A stretch of 64,000 nucleotides of DNA. Origin: Cyclobacterium xiamenense (lineage in GTDB: Bacteria > Bacteroidota > Bacteroidia > Cytophagales > Cyclobacteriaceae). Where the stretch lies: assembly GCF_009467825.1 (NCBI RefSeq), contig NZ_WIOK01000018.1:59481-123480 (forward strand), given 5' to 3'. Shown here piece by piece: positions 34,878 to 42,172 of this stretch. How positions within the stretch are numbered: position 1 is the first letter of the stretch; each line of letters opens with the position of its first letter. The notes beneath the pieces are model-generated. The model did not search any database. It was not told the origin of the DNA and worked only from the letters and a program-made list of their open reading frames with translations. Position numbers and translations under genes: made by a program.

Positions 34878-35801
34878 TTATATCTCCAATATATACTCGA
34901 GTATACCGGCGTTTTTTCCTTTGGGCCGGGTGACCAGCAAGGGGACTTTGTCGTTCATTTGAATCAGCCGTTCGGCCAGACTGCCGATAAAAAGGGCCGT
35001 TGCGGCGGTCCTGCCTTTGGCGCCGATAATGATGATATCTGCTTTAATCTCCAAAGCCTTTTGAATGATGTCTTCTACCGGGTCGTCGTCCTGGTCCTTG
35101 GTGTAGAGCGGTTTGATTTTTATGGATTTGGTATCAATCTTTCGTATAAATTTTTGGTAATTGGTCTCGGCATGTTCCAGCATGATTTGACTAAACTCTT
35201 CATACGATTTCCCGGTAAAATGATACCCCGATGGGACCGCATACACGTTTTGACAGAGGATTTCAGATTTCCGCTCACTTTTTTCGGCGATTTCTATCGC
35301 CTCTTCCAGCGCGTCTTTGGAGTAATCCGAAAAGTCACTGGGAACGAGGATTTTTTTGATTTTTGGCTGGCTATTTTCCGGCACAATCAACAAGGAACAG
35401 GAGGCCCTTCTCGCCAGCCGCTGCGAGACAACCCCCGAGCCGGGAATCGAGGTCTTCCTTCCAACCAGTATCATATCGGCGGACTTTTCGTTGGCTAGCT
35501 TTAAAATCTTTTTCGATAACTGCCCCTCTTTGACCACATAGGAACTGCTGATCTGGAGCTCCGGATCGAAATTTTCAGCAACTACCTGTTTCATTTCGTT
35601 TTTTCTTTCCTCAACCATGTTGCTGATCAAGTTGGGAAACTCTGCAAGGATATCCTTCGGAATCGACAGGTTTCGAATGACGTTGGTAAAATAAATCTTC
35701 TTCGATTGGTTGGCCTTTGCTATAAATGCGGCAAATTTCACCAGTGTTTTGTCCATCTCGGTTTGATCCAGACAAACAATGATTTTTTTGATTTGATACA
35801 T
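34878..35801 (-). CDS. Tandem universal stress protein
   Basis: The 307-residue protein contains two Usp domains. The first (1-145) starts QIKKIIVCLDQTEMDKTLV and ends in ILVGRKTSIPGSGVVSQRLA; the second (about 150-300) starts KIKKILVPSDFSDYS and ends in IIIGAKGRTAATALFIGSLA. Both C-terminal segments keep the G-2x-G-9x-G-[ST] nucleotide-binding spacing, so both may bind ATP. Such proteins accumulate under starvation or stress. It is a single gene with a long AT-rich upstream region. Confidence 0.92.
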   Translation of the reverse strand: MYQIKKIIVCLDQTEMDKTLVKFAAFIAKANQSKKIYFTNVIRNLSIPKDILAEFPNLISNMVEERKNEMKQVVAENFDPELQISSSYVVKEGQLSKKILKLANEKSADMILVGRKTSIPGSGVVSQRLARRASCSLLIVPENSQPKIKKILVPSDFSDYSKDALEEAIEIAEKSERKSEILCQNVYAVPSGYHFTGKSYEEFSQIMLEHAETNYQKFIRKIDTKSIKIKPLYTKDQDDDPVEDIIQKALEIKADIIIIGAKGRTAATALFIGSLAERLIQMNDKVPLLVTRPKGKNAGILEYILEI

Positions 35802-36014
35802 TCCTCGTCGTTAACTAAATGAATTCCTTTAAATAACTATTTTTCATCGGTATTGCTGTTTTTTTTAAAAAAACCGTAAGGTTTAAATTAGTAAATTTCA
35901 ACGTCAAAACAATCTAATTTTTGCCGATTTTGATCGCAATTTACATGAAATTTTTCCAAAATGTTTTTTTCGGGCAATTCGTCGTTTGTGGGGTAAGCAG
36001 GATCCTCCTTCTAA
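35802..36014. other. AT-rich upstream region of the Usp gene
   Basis: I see no gene here. The stretch holds homopolymeric A and T runs (around 35862-35878) that could form a weak hairpin, and it probably contains the minus-strand Usp promoter, although no exact TAnnTTTG is present. Confidence 0.4.
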
Positions 36015-36046
36015 TTTGAGGTTTGGGGGAATAGGTTGTATATTTG
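36015..36046 (+). promoter_or_regulatory. Bacteroidota promoter TTTG-N20-TATATTTG
   Basis: TTTG at 36015-36018, 20 bases, then TATATTTG at 36039-36046: both elements match the Bacteroidota housekeeping consensus. Predicted transcription start is near 36052, and the terminator at 36259-36288 would give an RNA of about 240 nt. Confidence 0.6.
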
Positions 36047-36068
36047 ATCCAGGGTTCGGTTCAGCGAC

Positions 36069-36176
36069 ATGTTCGAACTTCACAAGTTGATTAAAATACC
36101 GAGTGAAGCACTGCTTCAAAACCAGGCCTCATCTTTCCATGTGAAAGACCTCGTATTCTTCTGGAATGCAGGATAA
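36069..36176 (+). CDS. Possible 35-residue small protein
   Basis: This short frame begins 17 bases after the predicted transcription start and reads MFELHKLIKIPSEALLQ, then an Asn-Gln-rich turn, then FHVKDLVFFWNAG and TAA. I do not recognise it. The composition is protein-like (amphipathic start, hydrophobic VFFW end), and the position directly behind a good promoter argues for translation, but a non-coding RNA is equally possible. Confidence 0.35.
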   Translation: MFELHKLIKIPSEALLQNQASSFHVKDLVFFWNAG

Positions 36177-36177
36177 C

Positions 36178-36224
36178 AGTGGAAGGTTGCGAAGAAGGTG
36201 CAGCTCAAATCCTGTCATATCGGA
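36178..36224 (+). other. tRNA 3'-half-like sequence (remnant)
   Basis: The segment GAAGGTGCAGCTCAAATCC and the following TGTC resemble a variable loop plus T-arm of a tRNA (T-stem GCAG/CTGT, loop CTCAAATC instead of TTCAAATC). No D-arm, anticodon arm or matching acceptor strand is found upstream, so it is at most a decayed or copied tRNA end. Confidence 0.2.
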
Positions 36225-36258
36225 GGTTTGTAACACTCCTGGAACCGGGCCCAATTAT

Positions 36259-36288
36259 AAAGGGAGACCGCAATGCGGCCTCCCTTTT
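36259..36288 (+). terminator. Strong intrinsic terminator
   Basis: AAAGGGAG-a-CCGC (36259-36271), loop AAT, GCGG-c-CTCCCTTTT (36275-36288): 12 pairs around one A/C mismatch, with a T-run on the plus side. The minus strand also ends in TTTATAATT, so it may work in both directions. Confidence 0.75.
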
Positions 36289-36295
36289 GATGTTT

Positions 36296-36426
36296 TATCG
36301 GCTCCTGCCCGGATGCAGGTACCTTCTTCCAGGCGCAGTTCCCCAAAGGTTCCTCGGATTGGTTTGCCTGACAGGAGAAACCCCCTTCGTTCACCGCTTT
36401 CGGTCGGATGTCTTTGGGGCGCTTTT
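36296..36426. other. Structured intergenic block, possible ncRNA
   Basis: Several nested inverted repeats occupy this gap: CCTGC/GCAGG (36304-36308, 36315-36319), CCCCAAAG/CTTTGGGG (36341-36348, 36412-36419) enclosing GGTTT/AAACC (36361-36365, 36378-36382) and ACCG/CGGT (36393-36396, 36401-36404). This gives a hairpin plus a three-way junction. Read on the minus strand it would end at the bidirectional hairpin at 36259-36288. No riboswitch class matched what I know, and no promoter was found. Confidence 0.35.
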
Positions 36427-36479
36427 CGAAACAATACCCCATCCGCGGTGAAAGGATGTTGAAAAACCAGCCTTATCGC

Positions 36480-36507
36480 AAAAAAAAGAGGCTGCCGCGA
36501 CAGCCTC
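36480..36507 (-). terminator. Terminator of serBA
   Basis: GAGGCTG (36488-36494), loop CCGCGA, CAGCCTC (36501-36507), followed on the minus strand by a T-run of eight. It lies 22 bases past the stop codon. Confidence 0.88.
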
Positions 36508-36529
36508 CTGAAAAGAATGGGTGTATTTC

Positions 36530-38422
36530 TCAATAAAGTACCCTGAATCGAATGGTTCCTTCAAGCGACTTTAGCTCGTCGATAACTTTGGAGCTATATG
36601 CTTTGTCGATGTCCGTGATTACGTAACCGATCTTTTCGTTGGTTTTTAAGTATTGACCGACGATGTTGATCGAACAATCGGCCAGCACCCGGTTGATCCG
36701 AGCCATGATGCCGGGTTCGTTTAAATGGATGTGAATCAATCGATGCGCATTTTGCAGGAAGGGCAACTGGATATTCGGAAAGTTTACGCTGTTAAACGTG
36801 TTGCCTGTATTGATGTATTCGATGATTTTTCCGGGTACAAACCGAGCGATGTTTTCCTGGGCCTCCAGGGTACTGCCTCCGATATGCGGAGTGAGAATGG
36901 TGTTGGGAAGTCCTATCAGTTCCGAAACGAAGGGTTCGGAATTGTTTTTGGGCTCACTTGGAAAAACGTCGATACTTGCTCCTGCCAGGTGCTGGCTTTC
37001 CAGCGCCTCCTTTAAGGCAGGTACATCCACCACGTGTCCCCGGCTAAGGTTGATAAGGTAGGACCCCTTTTTCATCAACGCAAGTTTCTCCCGGTCGATG
37101 AGCATGGCGTTTTCTTTCCGGCCGTCCACATGCAAACTGATCACGTCGCAGGTCCGGAGTAATTCCTCCAACGAGTCAATTTTTGTCGCATTTCCCAGTG
37201 CGAGTCGTTCGATGACGTCGTAGTAGTATACATCCAGCCCCATGTTTTCCGCTAGAACAGAAAGTTGAGAGCCGATGTTGCCGTACCCGATAATGCCCAG
37301 TTTTTTGCCTCGGATTTCGAAACTTCCCGTGGCACTCTTGTCCCATTTTCCCTGATGCATGCTACTGCTCCTATCGGTTAGGCCACGCATTAGGAAGATG
37401 ATCTCGGCAATGGCCAACTCCACCACGGAACGGGTGTTGCTGAAAGGCGCGTTAAATACCGCAATGCCCTTCTCCTGACAGGTTTCTAAATCTATCTGGT
37501 TGGTACCGATGCAAAAAGCACCGATGGCGATCAGCCGGTTGGCATTTTCCAATACCCTGGCGGTGACCTGGGTTTTGGAGCGGATACCCAATACGGATAC
37601 TTTTTTTATCTTTTCTGCAAGTTCTTCTTCGGAAAGGGCAGAACTGATAACTTCTACGTTGTATCCTTCCTGCTTCATCAGTTCGATGCCAATTGGGTGC
37701 ACGTTTTCCAAAAGCAATACGTTTATCCTGCTTTTGGGATAGGAGAACTTTTTATTCATCTTGTTTACGTATAAAATCTCGTCCAGACTCGGTGCAATGT
37801 GGTCGGCTTTTGAAGAAACCGAAGGACGGTGCACGTTTTCCGTAAATGCGTAAAATTTATTGGCCACACCAGAAGCTTTTATTTCGTAGTCGGTATAGCC
37901 GTCACCAATCACGTAAATGTCGCCTTCCAGGTTCAGGCTACGAATGGTTTCCGGTTTTCCATTGTTTTTGGAAAGGGGATTGTCCTCGTTGAAGCCAGAA
38001 ATCTTTCCCGATTCATCGTAGACGAATTCGTTGGCAAAGACATTTTCCGGCTTGATGCCGTAACCCGTTACGATGGGTACGACAAAATCTTTGAATCCAT
38101 TGGATATTATAAAAATGTCGTCCGCATTTTCTTTTAAAAACTCTTTATTTCGTTGAAATGAATCGGAGACCTTCTTTTTTAATGCAGTGATCAACTCATT
38201 GATTTGCTCTTTATTTGCATCAAGTATATTTAGCCGCTGTACCAGGCTCTCTCGAAACGTGAGCTTCCCCTCCATGCCCTGATCGGTGATGTCTTTGATT
38301 GCCTGTAGTTTTTGGGCTTTATCGGGATCGTCTTTCAGACTTATTTCACCCAAAATATCCAGGGCTTCGACCTTTGTAAACGTACTGTCAAAATCAATAA
38401 TAAATTTTTTTGTGACGGTCAT
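36530..38422 (-). CDS. serA: Fused phosphoserine phosphatase - 3-phosphoglycerate dehydrogenase
   Basis: This 630-residue protein joins the last and first enzymes of serine synthesis. Residues 1-225 form a SerB-type HAD phosphatase: nucleophile motif IDFDSTFTK, the cap Glu in VEALDILGE, the Ser in IISNGFKD, the Lys in NNGKPETIR, and GDGYTDYEI. Residues 235-630 form SerA: NAD-binding LGIIGYGNIGSQL, catalytic Arg in NLSRGHVVDV, Glu in DVFPSEP, His in LTPHIGGST, and a C-terminal ACT domain (HIHLNEPGIMARINRVL) for serine feedback. All catalytic residues of both halves are present. serC is not nearby. It is a single transcription unit with its own promoter box and terminator. Confidence 0.92.
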   Translation of the reverse strand: MTVTKKFIIDFDSTFTKVEALDILGEISLKDDPDKAQKLQAIKDITDQGMEGKLTFRESLVQRLNILDANKEQINELITALKKKVSDSFQRNKEFLKENADDIFIISNGFKDFVVPIVTGYGIKPENVFANEFVYDESGKISGFNEDNPLSKNNGKPETIRSLNLEGDIYVIGDGYTDYEIKASGVANKFYAFTENVHRPSVSSKADHIAPSLDEILYVNKMNKKFSYPKSRINVLLLENVHPIGIELMKQEGYNVEVISSALSEEELAEKIKKVSVLGIRSKTQVTARVLENANRLIAIGAFCIGTNQIDLETCQEKGIAVFNAPFSNTRSVVELAIAEIIFLMRGLTDRSSSMHQGKWDKSATGSFEIRGKKLGIIGYGNIGSQLSVLAENMGLDVYYYDVIERLALGNATKIDSLEELLRTCDVISLHVDGRKENAMLIDREKLALMKKGSYLINLSRGHVVDVPALKEALESQHLAGASIDVFPSEPKNNSEPFVSELIGLPNTILTPHIGGSTLEAQENIARFVPGKIIEYINTGNTFNSVNFPNIQLPFLQNAHRLIHIHLNEPGIMARINRVLADCSINIVGQYLKTNEKIGYVITDIDKAYSSKVIDELKSLEGTIRFRVLY

Positions 38423-38447
38423 TTTTCAGCAAAATTTTTATGAGTTG

Positions 38448-38455
38448 CAAAATTA
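38448..38455 (-). promoter_or_regulatory. -7 box TAATTTTG for serBA
   Basis: Exact minus-strand TAnnTTTG match, 26 bases before the serBA ATG. No -33 match is present. Confidence 0.4.
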
Positions 38456-38511
38456 ATAGATTATCAGGGAATTTGAAGGTAAACCTCCAAAATAACTTTT
38501 AGGATCAGATA

Positions 38512-38543
38512 TTGGTAAAAAATCGGGAATGGGTATACCTTTG
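38512..38543 (+). promoter_or_regulatory. Possible promoter TTG-N21-TACCTTTG
   Basis: TTG at 38512-38514, 21 bases, TACCTTTG at 38536-38543 (exact -7 match, spacing slightly long). It would start an RNA near 38550 through the unexplained gap towards the genes at 39056 and 39272. Confidence 0.4.
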
Positions 38544-38796
38544 CGAGAAGGGATCGGAACACGGCTGATGGGCTTAAATCAGTCCATCGGCAAAATGGGC
38601 CTTGCTGTTATACCTGGCAGGGCTCCGTGGCTATTCGCAGCGAAAGCACTTGTCTACTGGGGACGTTATCCCTTATTCCGGGGTGGATTTCACCGGTGCC
38701 AGGCTAAGGAAGATCGAATAGGCTATGCGTCAATCCCTGTTCCGGGGGCTATTCGGCGGCTTGTTTATATGCGGAGGAAAGGTGCTGGATCGGTAG

Positions 38797-39030
38797 AAGT
38801 CTCCCAATAAATACAGCTGCGGAAGCACCCTGACCCCCCAGTCGTTTGCTGTACCCGGCCCGGCTGGATTAGCACAAGCGAGTTGGGACCCGGGCAGCCG
38901 CTATAGGTTTGGCAGGAATGCCGATTGGAGCGACTCAGCGGCAGGACCCGCTCAGCCCAAAAAAGAACAAATTACCGCTACCGCAGTTTGGAGAGACGTA
39001 GACTGGCAACAACTAAAAAAACACGTTTAA
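38797..39030 (+). pseudogene. Possible gene remnant, C-terminal part
   Basis: This is an open stretch of 77 codons without a start codon, preceded in frame by two TAG codons at 38794 and 38719 and, before those, by a hydrophobic segment like a signal peptide (WALLLYLAGLRGYS). Tryptophan-rich content near the end (DWSD, VWRDVDW) looks protein-like. No family is recognised. If both TAGs arose from CAG, a secreted protein of about 145 residues would be restored. A structured RNA is the main alternative. Confidence 0.25.
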
Positions 39031-39055
39031 AATAACACCAAGACACGCGTAATCC

Positions 39056-39259
39056 ATGCCACTTGCAATCGACAATATTAGGGTAGGCCGAGTCTATCGG
39101 CTGGTGAATTATGGTGAGATTCGTTTCCTCGAAATCATGGAACGAACCGGTAGGGAAAACTTTCGAGTGAAAGACCTGGATACCCTGGAATTTTACGAGT
39201 TGGAAGAGTTGTTGCGATGGGGTAAAGGGAAGGATTATGATCTGGATGAAATCCGGTAA
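39056..39259 (+). CDS. Conserved small hypothetical protein, 67 residues
   Basis: The protein reads as a single small beta-domain: IRVGRVYRLVNYGEIRFLEI, then FRVKDLDTLEFYELEELL, and an acidic tail. Its pattern (a strand pair with a charged helix) is similar to small Bacteroidota proteins of unknown role. There is no signal peptide. It precedes the DUF983 gene by 12 bases on the same strand, and they are probably cotranscribed. Confidence 0.75.
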   Translation: MPLAIDNIRVGRVYRLVNYGEIRFLEIMERTGRENFRVKDLDTLEFYELEELLRWGKGKDYDLDEIR

Positions 39260-39271
39260 TACATGTAACCA

Positions 39272-39652
39272 ATGGAAAAAGAGACAAGCCTAACGAAAGC
39301 CATTTTTACCGCAAAATGCCCCAAGTGTAGAAAGGGGTCCATTTTTCCGGTTTCGCTCTATAGTTTTAGAAAACTCACGGAGGTAAACCAAACCTGTCCG
39401 AATTGCGGGGTCGAACTGGTCCCCGAGCCGGATTTTTATTACGGAGCCATGTACGTCAGCTATGCGCTATCGGTGGCGCTTTTTATTTCGGTGATGGTGG
39501 CGCTAAACGTCTTGTTTGATGATCCGGAGTTGATGGCCTACATCGGATCCGTTTTGTTTTTCAACATTTTGTTGTTGCCGGTTATGCTGCGGATATCAAA
39601 GGTGCTTTATTTATACGGTGTAGGCAAGATCAGCTACGAGCCCGAGAAATAG
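39272..39652 (+). CDS. DUF983 membrane protein with zinc ribbon
   Basis: The 126-residue protein has an N-terminal zinc-ribbon (CPKC and CPNC, about residues 14-17 and 46-49) followed by two hydrophobic helices (ALSVALFISVMVALNVLF and IGSVLFFNILLLPVMLRI). PDFYYGAMYVSY between them is the hallmark of DUF983. The function is unknown; related proteins are often near heme or cytochrome oxidase genes in other phyla, but not here. Confidence 0.88.
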   Translation: MEKETSLTKAIFTAKCPKCRKGSIFPVSLYSFRKLTEVNQTCPNCGVELVPEPDFYYGAMYVSYALSVALFISVMVALNVLFDDPELMAYIGSVLFFNILLLPVMLRISKVLYLYGVGKISYEPEK

Positions 39653-39720
39653 GTTTGCCGAAAGAAATTACGTGTTTTTCCGGGTGAATTTTTCTACGAT
39701 AAATTTTTTAATTTTTCCTT

Positions 39721-39776
39721 AGTAAGTAAAACTTACTTTTTGTTGGTTCGTATAAGGTGTCATATAGTTTTACTTA
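39721..39776 (+). promoter_or_regulatory. TetR operator candidate and promoter
   Basis: A perfect 7-bp inverted repeat, AGTAAGT-aaa-ACTTACT (39721-39737), precedes the TetR gene. The decamer TAAGTAAAAC inside it (39723-39732) recurs inverted as GTTTTACTTA at 39767-39776, 9 bases before the ATG. Between them lies TTTTTG (39737-39742) and a weak TAGTTTTA -7 box (39765-39772), so the second site covers the promoter. Confidence 0.6.
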
Positions 39777-39784
39777 ACACTTAA

Positions 39785-40462
39785 ATGGAGCAGATTTTAA
39801 CGCAGATTGTTGTTCCGGTCAATCAAGAAATTTATCTTAAAGATCCGTTGAGTTCGGATTTGGGTAAGCGAATCATTCAGGAGGGAACCGAATTAATTGA
39901 GACCCTGGGCATGGAAGGGTTTAATTTTAAGAAGTTATCGGAGAAAGTGGGCAGTACTGAAGCGGCTATTTATAGATATTTTGAAAACAAACACAAGTTA
40001 TTGCTTTACCTGACCAATTGGTATTGGGGTTGGCTGGAGCACAACCTGGTGTTCGTGACGGCCAATTTGCTTGATCCGAAGGATAAAATGCGGGTGGCTA
40101 TTCAACTACTCGTAGAAGGTCCGGTATACAAACAAAACATCTACATTGATATTCAAAAATTGCGGGTGTTGGTGACCGAGGAGTCGTACAAAGCTTTTTT
40201 GACGAAAGAGATCGACGCCGAAAATAGCAACGGATTATTTACCCAGTTTTATCGGTTGACCGATAGAATCGCACAGATAATCAAAGAGATAAACCCGAAA
40301 TATTCCTATCCCAAAACCCTGGTCACTACCCTGGTGGAGTCCACATTATTGCATGCTTTTTTTCTGAGACACATGCCTAAAATGACAGAATCCGGGCTAA
40401 AGGCCGATCAAAAATTGGGGTTTTATTTTGATCTGGTATTTAAAACACTAAAAGATGAATGA
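39785..40462 (+). CDS. TetR/AcrR-family transcriptional regulator
   Basis: The 225-residue repressor has an N-terminal helix-turn-helix (about 28-80: GTELIETLGMEGFNFKKL, then EKVGSTEAAIYRYFENK) and a long all-helical ligand-binding domain unlike any common subfamily. The start codon follows two copies of a palindromic half-site, so autoregulation is likely. Its stop overlaps the ABC transporter start by 8 bases, tying it to the exporter. Regulators of this sort usually respond to a small hydrophobic compound exported or modified by the neighbouring genes. Confidence 0.9.
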   Translation: MEQILTQIVVPVNQEIYLKDPLSSDLGKRIIQEGTELIETLGMEGFNFKKLSEKVGSTEAAIYRYFENKHKLLLYLTNWYWGWLEHNLVFVTANLLDPKDKMRVAIQLLVEGPVYKQNIYIDIQKLRVLVTEESYKAFLTKEIDAENSNGLFTQFYRLTDRIAQIIKEINPKYSYPKTLVTTLVESTLLHAFFLRHMPKMTESGLKADQKLGFYFDLVFKTLKDE

Positions 40463-42167
40463 AGATTTAATCAACACCCCCCTGAAAAGATTCTTTAGTC
40501 TGCTGAGGGAAGAGAAAAAGGAGATTTACGCCATTTATTTTTATGCGGTGCTCAACGGGTTGGTTTCCCTTTCCCTGCCCTTGGGCATTCAGGCCATCCT
40601 GAATTTTATTCTTGGAGGCAGGTTGACGACTTCTTGGGTCTTGCTTGTGGTCATCGTTGCCCTGGGGGTTATTTTTGGCGGCTACCTTCAAATCAGCCAA
40701 TTGTATCTTTCGGAGAAACTGCAGCAGCGGGTGTTTGGGAAATCGTCCATGGAGTTTGCCTACCGACTTCCCCGAATCAAGACCGAAGCGCTTCGCGGGA
40801 AATTTGCTCCGGAACTGGTAAACCGGTTTTTTGATACGATCAATCTACAAAAAGGCCTGTCCAAGTTGCTGATCGATTTCAGTACGGCATCCCTTCAGGT
40901 GTTCTTTGGCTTGATATTGCTGGCGATTTACCACCCCTTCTTTATCGTATTTTCGGTCATGCTGGTGTTGATTTTGTACCTAATATTTAGGTATACCAGC
41001 CCCAAGGGGATGGCTACTAGCCTCAAAGAATCCTCCGCGAAATACGAAGTAGCTTATTGGCTGGAGGAAATCGCCCGCACCTTGGGTACCTTTAAGCTCT
41101 CCGGTTTTTCTCCCTTGCCCTTTAAGCGGGTGGATAAACTGATGGGAAAATACCTGGAATTTCGGAATTCGCATTTTGCAGTCTTGATTTTCCAGTACAA
41201 AATCATGATTGGTTTCAAGGTGTTGATCATTGTGACCTTGCTGGTGGCGGGAAGCTTGTTGCTAATGAATAACGAAATCAGCATCGGTCAATTTGTCGCT
41301 GCGGAGATCATCATTGTTTTGATCATTAACTCGGTCGAGAAACTTATCTTGAGTTTGGAGACCGTATACGACACCCTCACTGCCACGGAAAAACTGGGAC
41401 TGGTAATGGACCTGGACTTGGAACGATCCGAGGGAATAGACAAGGCGTTTGGGGAGTCTGCTTCCGGGCTGTCCTATGAGTTTAAGGATCTGACCTTTCA
41501 CCCCAGGGACAAAAAATTCCCAAATCTTCAAGACATCAATGTAAAAATAAAAGCAGGAGAAAAGGTCGTCGTTACTGGAGAGAGTGGCTCGGGTAAAAGT
41601 ACCTTCCTGCAGTTAATGGCGGGATTGATCGAGGATTACAAGGGTAATGTAATCATAAATAAACTTCCATTGGAAACCCTCGCCCTGGAAAAACTACGTT
41701 CCATGATTGGGGATAGCCTTTCCAGACAATCCATTTTTCATGGGACCATACGTGAAAACATCACGGTCGGAAATGAACACATCTCCGAAACAAAAATCCG
41801 GGACGTATTGCAGGTAGTAGGACTCAGTGACTATATATACGGGTTGAAAGACGATTTGGAAACCCAGTTGTTACCGGAAGGTAAGCACTTAAATAATGCG
41901 ACCATCAGCAAAATTATTCTTGCCCGGAGTCTGTGTTTCGATCCAAAACTCCTGCTTCTGGAACAGGAGCTTAATTATCTAAACGATGTCGAGGCGAGGA
42001 CCGTGCTGGATTATATTTTTTCAGGTCCCTGGACGTTGGTAGCCGTTTCTTCCGATGATGCGCTGCTCCGACGAGCCGATAAAATCGTGGTATTGGATGC
42101 AGGAAAAGTCGTACTTGAGGGTGATTTTGAATCCTTTGAGCAGTATAGAAAAAATAAAAAATACTAA
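40455..42167 (+). CDS. ABC exporter subunit with degenerate nucleotide-binding domain
   Basis: The 570-residue half-transporter has a six-helix membrane domain (about 20-310) and an ABC domain (about 335-565). Walker A is intact (GESGSGKST), but the rest is not: the Q-loop Gln is replaced (GDSLSRQSIFHGTIRENI), the LSGGQ signature reads LNNAT, Walker B plus catalytic Glu reads LLLLEQ instead of LLLLDE, and the H-loop His is replaced by Ser in VAVSSDD. It may bind ATP but should hydrolyse it poorly, if at all. Followed 5 bases later by HlyD, then TolC, it belongs to a type I secretion-like trio. No peptidase domain is present. Confidence 0.88.
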   Translation: MNEDLINTPLKRFFSLLREEKKEIYAIYFYAVLNGLVSLSLPLGIQAILNFILGGRLTTSWVLLVVIVALGVIFGGYLQISQLYLSEKLQQRVFGKSSMEFAYRLPRIKTEALRGKFAPELVNRFFDTINLQKGLSKLLIDFSTASLQVFFGLILLAIYHPFFIVFSVMLVLILYLIFRYTSPKGMATSLKESSAKYEVAYWLEEIARTLGTFKLSGFSPLPFKRVDKLMGKYLEFRNSHFAVLIFQYKIMIGFKVLIIVTLLVAGSLLLMNNEISIGQFVAAEIIIVLIINSVEKLILSLETVYDTLTATEKLGLVMDLDLERSEGIDKAFGESASGLSYEFKDLTFHPRDKKFPNLQDINVKIKAGEKVVVTGESGSGKSTFLQLMAGLIEDYKGNVIINKLPLETLALEKLRSMIGDSLSRQSIFHGTIRENITVGNEHISETKIRDVLQVVGLSDYIYGLKDDLETQLLPEGKHLNNATISKIILARSLCFDPKLLLLEQELNYLNDVEARTVLDYIFSGPWTLVAVSSDDALLRRADKIVVLDAGKVVLEGDFESFEQYRKNKKY

Positions 42168-42172
42168 CAGCC

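Larger units (their letters stand above)
38423..39055. other. 633-base gap with promoter, inverted repeats and an interrupted frame
   Basis: No intact gene is convincing here. A plus-strand promoter match lies at 38512-38543. Downstream are CCTGGCA/TGCCAGG (38613-38619, 38697-38703), GGTG/CACC (38682-38685, 38691-38694), and a direct repeat GGCTATTCG (38629-38637, 38747-38755) that could alternately pair with CGAATAGGC at 38715-38723. One plus frame runs from about 38587 to a TAA at 39028-39030 with only two TAG stops (38719, 38794); its last 77 codons are open and end in VWRDVDWQQLKKHV. It could be a decayed gene or a structured RNA. Confidence 0.4.

Noticed and set aside
36178..36224. Functional tRNA gene
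   Set aside because: Only a T-arm-like 3' part is visible; there is no anticodon or D-arm and no matching acceptor stem.
36296..36426. Glycine or cyclic-di-GMP riboswitch on the minus strand
   Set aside because: Short stretches such as GTCAGGCAAACC recall these classes, but the flanking conserved core segments are absent, and no regulated gene start follows closely.
36179..36451. Plus-strand frame of 90 codons in the usp-serBA gap
   Set aside because: It reads straight through the strong terminator at 36259-36288 and through nested hairpins; no family is recognised.
38529..38810. Plus-strand frame of 93 codons in the serBA-39056 gap
   Set aside because: Its ATG lies before the predicted transcription start and the frame crosses the paired repeats; composition is Arg/Gly-rich without domain signs. 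A different frame in the same gap looks more protein-like.
38423..39055. RNase P RNA, tmRNA, SRP RNA or cobalamin riboswitch
   Set aside because: I compared conserved cores (GAGGAAAGTCC, tRNA-like ends, GGAAGGAAGCAG, GGTGAAAATCC with GCCACTG) and found only partial resemblances.
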